64,000 nt of DNA from Blastocatellia bacterium (lineage in GTDB: Bacteria > Acidobacteriota > Blastocatellia > UBA7656), in NCBI GenBank assembly GCA_035275065.1, contig DATENM010000158.1, forward strand, positions 62,001 to 126,000. Direction: 5' to 3'. The notes under the pieces are model-generated. The model had not been told where the DNA came from. It saw only the letters and a list, made by a program, of their open reading frames with translations, and made no database searches. This document shows positions 50,995 through 59,530 of the stretch, piece by piece. The position numbers were made by a program, and so were the translations under genes. The stretch's first letter is position 1. Each line of letters starts with the position of its first letter.

Positions 50995-52386
50995 ATGGCG
51001 ACACTGCAATTCCTTGGCGCAACTCAAACCGTGACCGGATCGAAATATCTGCTTGAAGTCGGCGGCAGCCGGGCAATCATTGACTGCGGCCTGTTCCAGG
51101 GCTTTAAGGAACTGCGGCAGCGCAACTGGGAGCGGCTGCCGGTGAACCCGGCTTCGATTGGATGGGCCTTGCTGACGCACGCCCACATCGATCACACAGG
51201 GTATCTGCCGCGACTGGTGAAAGACGGATTCACCGGGCCGGTCTATGCGACCACGGGAACTGCCGACCTGCTCAAGATCATGTTGCCTGACTCCGGGAGG
51301 CTTCAAGAAGAAGACGCCGAGTTCGCCAACCGCCGCGGCTACTCGAAGCATGAGCCGGCGCTGCCGCTCTACACCGAACAGGACGCACTCGCGGCGCTCA
51401 AACAGGTGCGCCCGGTGGCTTATGGGCAAGAGGTACATCTGAGCAAGTTCTTGTCGGCGCGTTTCTTCTCGGTCGGCCATATTCTCGGTTCAAGCTTCAT
51501 CAAGTTCACCGTCAGCGAGCCCGACCGCGACCCGTTCACGATTATCTTCTCAGGCGACGTGGGGCGCTATGATGAGCCGATTCTCAACGACCCTTCGGCT
51601 GCCGACGAGGCCGATTACCTGCTGGTTGAATCAACCTATGGAAACCGCCTGCACGATCATCAAGACCCCAAAGAGCAGTTGGCCGCCATCATCAACGCGG
51701 CTGCCGAGCGCGGCGGCAAAATCATCATCCCGGCATTTGCTGTCGGCCGCACCCAGCTTCTGGTTTACTACCTGCGCGAGCTTGAAGACGAAGGCCGCAT
51801 TCCCGTCCTGCCTGTCCATGTGGATTCGCCGATGGGCGCCGCGGCGACGCGGCTCTACCTCAGGCATAAGGAAGATCACGATTTCGATATGCAGCGCGTC
51901 GAGAATTTGAAACGCAATCCGCTGGCGACGCGCAACTTCTCTCTGGTGCAGGGCCGCGGCGGCTCGAAGGCGCTGGATCAGGAACAAGGCGCGGCGATCA
52001 TTATTTCGGCCTCAGGCATGGCGACAGGCGGGCGCGTTCTTCATCACCTCGAAAAGTTCTTGCCCGACCCGGCGACCACCGTTATCTTCGTCGGCTATCA
52101 AGCGGCGGGAACGCGAGGACGGCGCTTACAGGACGGCGAGCCTGAGATCAAGATTCATGGGGAGTTTGTGCCGGTGCGCGCCCGCATCGAGAGCATTGGC
52201 AGCCTTTCAGCGCACGCCGACGCTGCCGAATTGATGCGCTGGCTCGGCGGCTTCAAGCGTCCGCCGCGAACCACCTACATCATTCATGGCGAAGTGGATT
52301 CGGCAAACGCTCTGCGTGACAAGATCGAAAAGGACTTAGGCTGGAATGCGGTTGTGCCGACCTACAAAGAAGTGGTCGAACTGTAG
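50995..52386 (+). CDS. Metallo-beta-lactamase/beta-CASP RNase-like protein
   Basis: Beta-CASP proteins process or degrade RNA with zinc. The MBL motif THAHIDHTGYLPRL lies near residues 61-74, GHILGSS near 162, and FSGDVGRYDEP near 184. The beta-CASP part has SASGMATGGRVLHHLEKFL near 340 and the C-terminal HADAAELMRWL and YIIHGEV. Length 463 is normal for YSH1-like bacterial members without S1 or KH domains. It starts with ATG and a weak ribosome site. Role in RNA turnover is expected. Confidence 0.92.
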   Translation: MATLQFLGATQTVTGSKYLLEVGGSRAIIDCGLFQGFKELRQRNWERLPVNPASIGWALLTHAHIDHTGYLPRLVKDGFTGPVYATTGTADLLKIMLPDSGRLQEEDAEFANRRGYSKHEPALPLYTEQDALAALKQVRPVAYGQEVHLSKFLSARFFSVGHILGSSFIKFTVSEPDRDPFTIIFSGDVGRYDEPILNDPSAADEADYLLVESTYGNRLHDHQDPKEQLAAIINAAAERGGKIIIPAFAVGRTQLLVYYLRELEDEGRIPVLPVHVDSPMGAAATRLYLRHKEDHDFDMQRVENLKRNPLATRNFSLVQGRGGSKALDQEQGAAIIISASGMATGGRVLHHLEKFLPDPATTVIFVGYQAAGTRGRRLQDGEPEIKIHGEFVPVRARIESIGSLSAHADAAELMRWLGGFKRPPRTTYIIHGEVDSANALRDKIEKDLGWNAVVPTYKEVVEL

Positions 52387-52439
52387 ATACCAACTAGCGA
52401 GAGCTTTGATCAAACTCAAACCGCCCCACACCCCATAAG

Positions 52440-54290
52440 CTAGGGCTTTTTATTCTTGTTCTCCTCTTTCTTTTTGTCGTCGTTGCCACCAAATATCTTC
52501 TTGATGAAACCGCCGATGCCCCCTTTCTTCTTCTTCTCTTCCGGCTTGGCGGCACTCTTGTCACCTTCCTGAGGTGGGGCCGGTTTAGCCTCGGGAGCCG
52601 GTGCAGGCGTTTGCGGCGGCGGCTCGGCCTGGGCAGGCTTCTGCTCAGGTTCAGCGGGTGTCTCCGCAGTCGCCGGCGCATTGCTGTTCTCATTGCCTTT
52701 GGCTTTCGTCCGCGCCGACCTTGAAGCGTTGGCGTTGCCGTTGCTGTTGGCCGCGTCGGTCAGGCTGCCGACGGCGGGCGTCACCGCTTCATTGGCATTC
52801 GCATTCGTAGATGGCGCGGTCCCTTCGACGGGCGCAATCGGCGGGCTCGTATTTTCAGGCGCGGCCTGCTCCTCGGATGAAGGAGCAGGCGCGGGCTTCG
52901 GCGAGCGCGACATGACGACAGCAAGTGGCACGCCGATCAACACGACCAGCAGGGCCGCCGCCGCCGTGTAGTGCTTCCAGTTCAACCTTCCCTTAGCGGG
53001 CGCTGCCGCTGGCGCGACAACTTCAGGCGGCGGTGACGCCGCTTGATAGACCTGTGTGTTCGCCATCGGCGGCTGCACCGTCTCGCCCGTAAACTTACTG
53101 GCAATGACGGTCGGCGCAGGAGGCGGCTGAGGCGTTTCGCCGGTAAACTTGTTGGCGATAATGGTCGGCGCCGGAGGCGGCGGCGAGGCGGCCTCACCCG
53201 TCGCGCGATTCACAATTATCGTAGGCGCCGAGCCGGATGCCGATGCCGTGTCGCCCGATGGCGCAGGTCTTGGTGGCGAGGCGACCATTTGCGTTTCTTG
53301 ATTCTGCGTTTCAAACGCGGAAGCGGCATCCCCTGGGCTGCCGGCGACGCGTGTGGCGCTGCGCCCGGCTTCGCTTTCAGAAACAAACCGCTGAGTGTCG
53401 GCGTCCGATGGCACCTCAATCGCCCGCGTTGCCGGGGCGGCATAGTTGGTCGTGTGCAGGGGCAATCCGCTGGTCGCCTTGCCGAGCGCGCCTAACAGCA
53501 TGGCGCGGAGCTCGCCTGCCGTCTGAAATCGCGCAGCCGGCTTTTTGGCCAGCGAGCGCATAATCGCCTGCTCGATCTCAAGCGGGATGCTGGCGGTGAA
53601 GGTGCGCGGTGGCTGTGGCGCTTGCTCAACCTGCATCTTCATCATCTCGAATTCGCTGGTGCTGTCGAACGGCACGCGCCCGGTCACCATCTCATAGAGG
53701 AGGATGCCGAGCGAATAGACGTCCGAGCGCGCGTCCACCTCTAAGCCGCGCACGGCTTCGGGTGACATATACTCGATGGTGCCGACGATGTTGCCCTGAC
53801 GGGTCATGCGGGCGCTGCCGAGGACGCGGGCGATGCCGAAATCCATGACCTTGATCGAGCCGCTGTCGGTGAGCATGACATTCGCCGGTTTGATGTCGCG
53901 GTGGATGATGCCCATGCGGTGGGCGTGATCGATCCCATCGAGCGCCTGGCAGAACAGCGGGACGGCGCGCTCAACCAGCATGGCGCCGAAGCGGCGAATC
54001 AATTCGTCAATCGTCTGGCCGCGCACGAACTCCATCACCATGAAGTAATCCTCGCCGTCGCGCATGAAGCTGTAGAGCGTGGCGATGTTCGGGTGGTTGA
54101 GCCGCGCGAGCGTTACCGCTTCACTGCGAAAGCGTTCCAGCACTTCGGGCTGGCTGGCAAGCTCAGGCTTGAGCATTTTGATGGCGACTTCGCGCTCAAG
54201 CATGGTGTCCAGCCCGCGGTAGACCGCGCCCATGCCGCCTTCACCGATCTTTTCAACGATTTTATAATTGCCGATAACCTTGCCAATCAT
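52440..54290 (-). CDS. Membrane Ser/Thr protein kinase
   Basis: The Hanks-type kinase domain fills residues 9-270: GEGGMGAVYRG (16-26), Lys38 in AIKML, HRDIKPANVM near 137-146, DFGIARVLG near 158 and a GTIEYMSPEAVRG activation end near 180. Then comes a disordered stretch with three copies of a PT[IV]I-N/S-K-TGE unit, one transmembrane helix (AAALLVVLIGVPLAVVM near 465-481), and a low-complexity Ala/Pro/Asn tail outside, ending GGNDDKKKEENKNKKP. The start at 54290 follows GGAGGAGAGCC. The substrate is unknown; the tail has no PASTA domain. Confidence 0.93.
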   Translation of the reverse strand: MIGKVIGNYKIVEKIGEGGMGAVYRGLDTMLEREVAIKMLKPELASQPEVLERFRSEAVTLARLNHPNIATLYSFMRDGEDYFMVMEFVRGQTIDELIRRFGAMLVERAVPLFCQALDGIDHAHRMGIIHRDIKPANVMLTDSGSIKVMDFGIARVLGSARMTRQGNIVGTIEYMSPEAVRGLEVDARSDVYSLGILLYEMVTGRVPFDSTSEFEMMKMQVEQAPQPPRTFTASIPLEIEQAIMRSLAKKPAARFQTAGELRAMLLGALGKATSGLPLHTTNYAAPATRAIEVPSDADTQRFVSESEAGRSATRVAGSPGDAASAFETQNQETQMVASPPRPAPSGDTASASGSAPTIIVNRATGEAASPPPPAPTIIANKFTGETPQPPPAPTVIASKFTGETVQPPMANTQVYQAASPPPEVVAPAAAPAKGRLNWKHYTAAAALLVVLIGVPLAVVMSRSPKPAPAPSSEEQAAPENTSPPIAPVEGTAPSTNANANEAVTPAVGSLTDAANSNGNANASRSARTKAKGNENSNAPATAETPAEPEQKPAQAEPPPQTPAPAPEAKPAPPQEGDKSAAKPEEKKKKGGIGGFIKKIFGGNDDKKKEENKNKKP

Positions 54291-54443
54291 GGCTCTCCTC
54301 CGCACCGATGATGGGGTGATTCCTTTCGAGTTGCACAACGAAGACTATGACGAATTATCAAAAGTCGCAAGCCTTCTGTTTGTAGAAAGATGCCTGTTAG
54401 TGGCCCGCTTAAAGGCTTCACAGAGCCACCGGCTGAGATTTCT

Positions 54444-55019
54444 TCAGCGCGCAGGCTGCGGATAGTAAGGATAATCCATCTGCGCCGCGACCTGTTCGCG
54501 CACCTCGCGCCCCGCGACTTTTTCGCAGAGGTAAAGGCCGAGATCAATGGCCGAGGTAACGCCGCGCGCCGTAATCACATCGCCTTCATCAACGATGCGC
54601 TCGTCAACCACACGTTCGCAGTAAGGGCCTAGCTCGGCGAAGGCGGTCGGGTGGGTCGTCGCCCGCTTGCCCTTCAAAAAGCCTGCCGCGCCGAGCAGTA
54701 CGGAGCCTGTGCATACAGAGGCTTTCAACCGGCATCCTTCGGCGGTTTGCAGCCAGGCCATGAAGGCCGCGTCCCTTACGAGCTTCCGTGAGCCAAAGCC
54801 TCCGGGAACAATCACCCAGTCATATTCGGCGAGCGTGCCGCCGACACGCGACGCGGCAATCTTCAGGCCGCTGCCGTCAATAACTTCGGCTGTCGGCGCG
54901 CACACGTCCCATTCAAAGTCGGCCATGAAACCCATCGTCCGCAGCCGTGTCAGCGCGTCGTAGACGCCGACAAAGTCGAGCGCCGTCATGCGGTCGAAGA
55001 TGATGAAGGCAACTTTCAT
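54444..55019 (-). CDS. DJ-1/PfpI family protein
   Basis: The flavodoxin-like fold is complete: KVAFIIFDRMTALDFVGVYD at the start, VIVPGGFGSRKL near 71, the nucleophile elbow KASVCTGSVLLGAAGFL near 101 with the reactive Cys, then TTHPTAFAEL with an adjacent His. This layout fits the isonitrile-hydratase-like branch of the family more than the protease branch. Length 191 is normal. Ribosome site is weak; start at 55019 was chosen by homology. It is a single gene. Confidence 0.9.
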   Translation of the reverse strand: MKVAFIIFDRMTALDFVGVYDALTRLRTMGFMADFEWDVCAPTAEVIDGSGLKIAASRVGGTLAEYDWVIVPGGFGSRKLVRDAAFMAWLQTAEGCRLKASVCTGSVLLGAAGFLKGKRATTHPTAFAELGPYCERVVDERIVDEGDVITARGVTSAIDLGLYLCEKVAGREVREQVAAQMDYPYYPQPAR

Positions 55020-55090
55020 GAGGTCTCGCTGGCGCGCCGGCATGGCAGCGGTCTTCAAGGGCCAAAGCGATGAAGGTTACAGAATTCGTT

Positions 55091-55264
55091 TTACCAGGGG
55101 ATCGGAAACAAAACCCACGATAGCAGCAGGCCAATGCCTAAGAAGGCGCCGAACATCTTGAGGCCGTGGCGCAGGCGCAACGCGGTCGTCTCTGTGCGCG
55201 GGTCAATCGTCGCCAGCACCGTCGCCGCGATGGCCGCATAAAGGATCATCATCAGCACGTGCAT
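55091..55264 (-). CDS. Small membrane protein coupled to DUF6677 gene
   Basis: This 57-residue protein has two membrane helices (LMMILYAAIAATVLATI, and MFGAFLGIGLLLSWVLF) with a basic loop between them (RTETTALRLRHGLK). The ATG overlaps the TAA of the preceding gene by one base, so translation is coupled. No domain name is known. It is probably a partner of the DUF6677 membrane protein. Confidence 0.7.
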   Translation of the reverse strand: MHVLMMILYAAIAATVLATIDPRTETTALRLRHGLKMFGAFLGIGLLLSWVLFPIPW

Positions 55265-55746
55265 TAGCGCTTCCTCCCCGCCCCGATGTCGAAGGCATCG
55301 TGGACAACCAGATAGTTCAACAAGCCGGCCAGGAACATGAAGGCGTTGCCATATTCGTAGGTCGAGGCCCACGGCTGCGGGTTCGTCCCCACGCCGATGG
55401 CGTAGGGCACGATGTAACACAGGCCGGCGCCGACCTGTGAGAAAAACCAGAGTACGCTGATGAGGTCGAAGCGGACCCAGGCATCGGGCGAATCGGCAGG
55501 CCCAGGCCAGAACAAGCGCCCGTGCAGCGCCAGCCCCAGCGCAAAGGCTCCGACGATGGTGACGAAAAAGAGCGCCGCGCGCCCGACTTTTCCCAATAAC
55601 AGGTGGCCCGCGCCCGGCACGAGCCAGGCGGCGATGACTGCTACGATGCGGCGTGGCAGCGGGTAGGGTTTGAGCTCCGGCTCAGCGGCGACGCGGGCTC
55701 GGAAATGCGCCGCCAGGTCATCTGAAAGATCGTCTCTGGTTTGCAA
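55264..55746 (-). CDS. DUF6677-like integral membrane protein
   Basis: About four hydrophobic helices after a short soluble N-terminus: IVAVIAAWLVPGAGHLLLGK, ALFFVTIVGAFALGLAL, a long segment with FSQVGAGLCYIVPYAIG and FLAGLLNYLVVHDAF. The VPGAGHLLLGK segment is like the TM2-type loops of this family. The start is TTG at 55746, with AAGGAG at optimal distance. It is co-translated with the 57-residue membrane protein. Function unknown. Confidence 0.75.
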   Translation of the reverse strand: MQTRDDLSDDLAAHFRARVAAEPELKPYPLPRRIVAVIAAWLVPGAGHLLLGKVGRAALFFVTIVGAFALGLALHGRLFWPGPADSPDAWVRFDLISVLWFFSQVGAGLCYIVPYAIGVGTNPQPWASTYEYGNAFMFLAGLLNYLVVHDAFDIGAGRKR

Positions 55747-55987
55747 GCTATGCTCCTTCGCAAGCTGGTCGTGATTAAAAATTCTATGGGCCGTTGGCGA
55801 CGCGTGTCAACCGAAATGCTTGATTTGACGAGGGGCATGGGCTATGATCTGCACAGCCCAGATCATCAAGGTAGGCCGAAAACGCGATATGAGAAATCTC
55901 GTGGGCTATGGACCACGACCAACTGAAGAGAATCCCGAAGCGGGCTGACCGCCGCGGTCTCCCGCCGTCGCCGGAAGGGGGTGCACG

Positions 55988-56260
55988 ATGGGAGATCGGA
56001 TCACCAATCGCCAGGTACTCAAGCGCAAAGCCGAAACACTCACCGATACGGAAATCTCCGAAGTCCTCGACTACATCAACATCATGGAGTCTTTGCGCGA
56101 GCAGGCAGGCAAGCCCGACCTGTTCGACGACGAGCTGATGAACATGCTGGCCGATGCCCTGGAGAACCGGCGCGCTCGTGTGGTTTCCGAATGGGATCGC
56201 GTCCGGCGTAAAGCCGATCACCGCGCCCTCATAATCGCCACGGCGCGCAAACCCAACTAG
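55988..56260 (+). CDS. Small helical protein of unknown function (90 aa)
   Basis: This acidic-to-basic helical protein (TDTEISEVLDYINIMESLRE, then DDELMNMLADALENRRARVVSEWDRVRRKAD) resembles small DNA-binding or antitoxin-like proteins but has no firm match. GGAAGGGGG precedes the ATG. Long reading frames on the opposite strand here are shadows. It is 24 nt upstream of the HEAT-repeat gene on the same strand and may be co-transcribed. Confidence 0.6.
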   Translation: MGDRITNRQVLKRKAETLTDTEISEVLDYINIMESLREQAGKPDLFDDELMNMLADALENRRARVVSEWDRVRRKADHRALIIATARKPN

Positions 56261-56284
56261 CCCGCCACCGGAGGAAAGCATCCG

Positions 56285-57100
56285 TTGCGGCATCGTTCCT
56301 CGCTCATCGGCATCGTCATAATCTTCGTCTTGCTGACCGCCACTTGCCCCCAGCAAGCGGGCGCTTTGGCATTCTCGCAATCCTCTTCGACTTCAAACCC
56401 ACAGGCGGCGCAACAACTGGGCGAGGCGAGGCGCGCAGAGATTGCCGGGTACACCACGAGCTTGCAATCCGCAGACGAAGAAGAGCGCCGCAACGCCGTC
56501 TTGATGCTCGGCGCGATGCGCGACCCGGCAACCCTCACCGCGTTGCGTGCGGCGCTAAAGGATTCGGCAGAGCGCGTGCGCGCGGCGGCGCTGGCCGGGC
56601 TTGGCAATCTCAACGATCCCACGCTTGCCCCGGTCATTGCGATTTATCTCACACAAGACAAACGGGCCTTCGTGCGTAAGACGGCGGCCTACGCGCTCGG
56701 TCAGGTCGGCGGAAGCGATGCGACGGCGGCGCTGATCGTCGGGCTGCGCGATAAAGACATGGAAGTGCGCGGTGCGGCGGCGGTGGCGCTATCGAACACG
56801 CCCGACGCCTCGGCCATCGAGCCGCTTACCCGTGCGCTCAACGACAAGTCGCCATTTGTGCGCGCCCACGCCGCCGCGGCGCTCGGCGTAAACGGACGGG
56901 CCGCCGCGTCAGCCGTCCCTGCTCTCGTCCGGGCGCTAGCCAAAGACGATGACCACGAGGCCCGCCGTCAGGCGGCGACCGCGCTTGGCCGCATCGGTGA
57001 GCCATCGGCGCGGCCTGCACTCGAACGCGCCGCCCATTCCAGCGATCCCTACCTAAGTGAAGTCGCCCGCGAAGCCATCAACCTAATCAGTAGGCAGTAG
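56285..57100 (+). CDS. Exported HEAT-repeat protein
   Basis: A signal peptide (IGIVIIFVLLTATCPQQAGA) precedes about six HEAT-like repeats, for example LRAALKDSAERVRAAALAGLG, YLTQDKRAFVRKTAAYALGQVG and LNDKSPFVRAHAAAALGVNG. Each unit is about 31 residues with the D/E-V/R-x-x-A-A pattern, near the PBS lyase subgroup. It starts with TTG, 10 nt after GGAGG. A binding or scaffold role outside the cytoplasm is likely. It is followed by a terminator inside a repeat array. Confidence 0.85.
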   Translation: MRHRSSLIGIVIIFVLLTATCPQQAGALAFSQSSSTSNPQAAQQLGEARRAEIAGYTTSLQSADEEERRNAVLMLGAMRDPATLTALRAALKDSAERVRAAALAGLGNLNDPTLAPVIAIYLTQDKRAFVRKTAAYALGQVGGSDATAALIVGLRDKDMEVRGAAAVALSNTPDASAIEPLTRALNDKSPFVRAHAAAALGVNGRAAASAVPALVRALAKDDDHEARRQAATALGRIGEPSARPALERAAHSSDPYLSEVAREAINLISRQ

Positions 57101-57295
57101 GCAGACAGCAGGAGGTAGGAAGCAGGAGGCAGGAGGCAGGAGGCAGGAAGCAGTAAAAACCGGCTGGCGATATTCAAAGGCAGCAAGCGTGAGTCATCGC
57201 TAAACACTTGCTGCCTTTTTCCTGACTGTCTCCTGCTTCCTGCTTCCTGCCTCCTGCCTCCTGCCTTCTGCCTCCTGCCTTCTGTTGTCTGCACT
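57090..57295. repeat. Large inverted array of degenerate 7-bp repeats
   Basis: Left arm (57090-57156): AGTAGGC, AGTAGGC, AGACAGC, AGGAGGT..., then repeated AGGAGGC. Right arm (57225-57295): the mirror CTCCTGC, TTCCTGC, TTCCTGC, CTCCTGC and so on. The two arms are reverse complements in style but not strictly base for base. The centre contains the terminator hairpin. The left arm overlaps the last few codons of the HEAT gene. Confidence 0.75.
57176..57220 (+). terminator. Intrinsic terminator of the HEAT-repeat gene
   Basis: AAAGGCAGCAAG (57176-57187) and CTTGCTGCCTTT (57207-57218) form a perfect 12-bp stem with a 19-nt loop, followed by TTTTT up to 57220. It lies in the middle of the heptamer array, about 75 nt past the stop codon. 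Confidence 0.8.
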
Positions 57296-57383
57296 CATTG
57301 ACGCATCTCGAAGCCGGGGCATAAAATTCTGACTTACAGAATAAGGCTGTGGGCTTCGTTGACAATGAACAAGGGAGGGCGTT

Positions 57384-58814
57384 ATGTCATCCGCTTCGCC
57401 GACCGTTGCTGATCAAACGGCGCTAAAGCGCGCCGAACAACTCAAGCACGAGCTACTCGACTTCGCCACACGCGGGCCGCTCAAAGACGAGTATGAGCAC
57501 CAGTACAAGCTGCTGTTTGAGCTGTCTGCCGATGTTGATGAGCGCGACTCGGAAACCATGCGCGACTGGTTCCTTTACGACTGGTTTGACGAGAACGGCG
57601 AAGGCGTCATTCATCGCTTCCTCGACGCCCGTGATGATCTCGGCCCGCAGGATCAAGACGTTCTCGCCGACTGGACGGATTCACTCAACAGCGTCTTTGA
57701 GATTCGCGGGTTGAGCAAGAACGCGCTACGCTTGACTGAGCTGGACAGCGGCGACGATGTGGCCGTGATTACAATGACACCGCTCAAAGAGACGCCCTTC
57801 AAGCGCGGCCAGTTCATTGCCGCACGACTGTTGCCGCTCGGCGAACAGTTCATCTTTTCAGGCGTGCAGTTCATTCTTCCCGACCGTGAAGCGGCGATGG
57901 AGGCGCTCGAAGTGCGCCACGCCCTCGAAGTGCTCGATTCACCTGAGGCTTTCGAGAACGCTCAACGCGAGCAATGCAGCGCGTTCTGCGAGTTGTTCGG
58001 CTGCGAAGAAATGACCGTTCCCTCAAGAGATTTGCAGCCGACGCTTCAGAAATTCCAGCAATATATCTTCGCCGAGCGGCGTGACCCGGAAAGCGGCAAG
58101 ACCGCCGCCGAACGGTTCAAAGAGGAGTTTGGCCGCGAGTTGCGGATGCCGGAGATGCCGCCGCTGCCCGATGTTCTCGCCGATGCCGGCGACGTGACCA
58201 TACTTTGCGATGAGTTCGACGGCATCGTCCTGCTCCCGGATTACGCCCGTTTCCGCCGCATCTTTGCAACGCCCAAACCCGACAAGACCGTGCCCGACTG
58301 GCAGGAGTTGTTGTGGCGCTACATCAAAGACCCTGACCTGCCTATCGTTGCCTTCGAGCGGGTCGCCGAAGAGAATCCGCGCCGGCTCGAATCGGTCATC
58401 CGACGGCTGACGGGCAAGCGGCAATTCTCGCTTGAGCACCTCTATGCCCTGCTGATTCATTACAAGGAGCCTTCGGAAGAATTCGACGACCTTGAAGACG
58501 ACCAGCGGCTCTGGGATTTGTTCGACGGCAACGGCAGCGCGATTGCAACCGAATCGAAACCCAAGGCTCGCTCACGCAAAACCTCGGCCGGCAAGCGGCC
58601 GGCGACGAAAGCGGAAAGTAAACCCGCTGCCAAGCAAGTCACAAGCAAGAAAGCCGCTGCCAAAAAATCATCTTCCAGGGCGCCGGCACGCGAGGCCGCC
58701 AGGAAGACCGCTTCAGTAAAAGGCCGCGCCGGCAGCGTCAAGAAAACCTCTGCCCGCGCCGCCAAGAAGAGTGCGAGCAAGGGCGCAAAGAAGGCCGCGA
58801 CGAAGAAGCGATGA
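57384..58814 (+). CDS. Hypothetical protein with histone-H1-like Lys/Ala tail
   Basis: Residues 1-380 are an acidic, mixed helical domain (KDEYEHQYKLLFELSADVDERD; DWFLYDWFDENGEG near 62-75; DDVAVITMTPLKETPFKRG near 125; LCDEFDGIVLLPDYARFRR near 275) with a CSAFCELFGC cluster near 197-206. I do not recognise the family. The last 95 residues are almost only Lys, Ala, Ser, Arg and Thr (KKAAAKKSS, ARKTASVKGRAG), like eukaryotic histone H1 or bacterial Hc1-like tails, which bind nucleic acid. GGGAGGG precedes the ATG. The stop overlaps the start of the next gene (ATGA), so both are translated together. Confidence 0.75.
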   Translation: MSSASPTVADQTALKRAEQLKHELLDFATRGPLKDEYEHQYKLLFELSADVDERDSETMRDWFLYDWFDENGEGVIHRFLDARDDLGPQDQDVLADWTDSLNSVFEIRGLSKNALRLTELDSGDDVAVITMTPLKETPFKRGQFIAARLLPLGEQFIFSGVQFILPDREAAMEALEVRHALEVLDSPEAFENAQREQCSAFCELFGCEEMTVPSRDLQPTLQKFQQYIFAERRDPESGKTAAERFKEEFGRELRMPEMPPLPDVLADAGDVTILCDEFDGIVLLPDYARFRRIFATPKPDKTVPDWQELLWRYIKDPDLPIVAFERVAEENPRRLESVIRRLTGKRQFSLEHLYALLIHYKEPSEEFDDLEDDQRLWDLFDGNGSAIATESKPKARSRKTSAGKRPATKAESKPAAKQVTSKKAAAKKSSSRAPAREAARKTASVKGRAGSVKKTSARAAKKSASKGAKKAATKKR

Positions 58815-59530
58815 CGCTCGCAGAAGCAACCGCGCAATGGCTTGAAGCAATGGCGCGTGACGATTCGGTTTCGCAGGAGTGCGACGAATCGCGCGCGCTT
58901 TCGCTTTCATGGCTGGTCGAGTACGCCGGGCCTCGGCTGTCGCTTGCAGAGCTCACCCCGGCGCGGGTGCGGGATTTTCTCGGACGCTGGTTCATCGACC
59001 ACGCCAGCATCCCTGCACGGCGCTCGCGCGACGCTTCAGAGATGTCCGATGTGACTGAGGTCGCCGCGCTGGCGAACACACTGGCGGCCTTTACCGCTTG
59101 GGCGGCGAGGGTCGGGCTCCATTCGCCGGACGACTGTCGGGCAATCATTGAGGAGTTGCGCGAGCGAGTGCCAAGGGCACTGGCAATCAGCTCACGCTTG
59201 TCTGAGCGATTGGCCGACCGTCGCGGCGCGTTTGGCTTTCCGGAATTTCTCACCTCGTTTGAAGCCGGCGGTCATAGCCAATATGACCTGGATGAGCCGG
59301 GGGAAAGCGGTTGTCTGGAAGGCTACTTTCGCATCCTGCGGGTCGAAGGTTGCCGGGTCGAAGCGGAAGACATGCTCACGGAAATGCGTGTCTGGCCGAT
59401 TCTCTTCCCCGCCGACGTCGCGGCGCAGCTCGAACCGAATTACATCATCAATCTGGAATTGCTTCGCACCGGAGAAACCTGGCAGATCGCCGCCTGCGGC
59501 TTCGCCTACCCGCCAAACACCGAGGTTTAG
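58811..59530 (+). CDS. Hypothetical protein co-translated with H1-tailed protein
   Basis: This 239-residue protein overlaps the previous stop by 4 nt. Its first 110 residues look helical with a pattern like the core-binding (SAM-like) domain of tyrosine recombinases (LAELTPARVRDFLGRWF, then NTLAAFTAWAAR), but there is no catalytic R-H-R-Y domain. The C-terminal half is strand-rich (EGYFRILRVEGCRVEAEDML, VWPILFPADVAAQL). It is convergent with polX, overlapping it by 4 nt. It probably acts with its upstream neighbour; function unknown. Confidence 0.72.
   Translation: MTLAEATAQWLEAMARDDSVSQECDESRALSLSWLVEYAGPRLSLAELTPARVRDFLGRWFIDHASIPARRSRDASEMSDVTEVAALANTLAAFTAWAARVGLHSPDDCRAIIEELRERVPRALAISSRLSERLADRRGAFGFPEFLTSFEAGGHSQYDLDEPGESGCLEGYFRILRVEGCRVEAEDMLTEMRVWPILFPADVAAQLEPNYIINLELLRTGETWQIAACGFAYPPNTEV

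Noticed and set aside
54444..55019. DJ-1/PfpI protein as an AraC-type regulator
   Set aside because: The chain stops after the amidotransferase-like domain; no AraC helix-turn-helix follows.
55784..56380. 198-codon minus-strand frame
   Set aside because: Lies opposite the small helical protein and HEAT gene start; these have ribosome sites and a signal peptide, this one has none.
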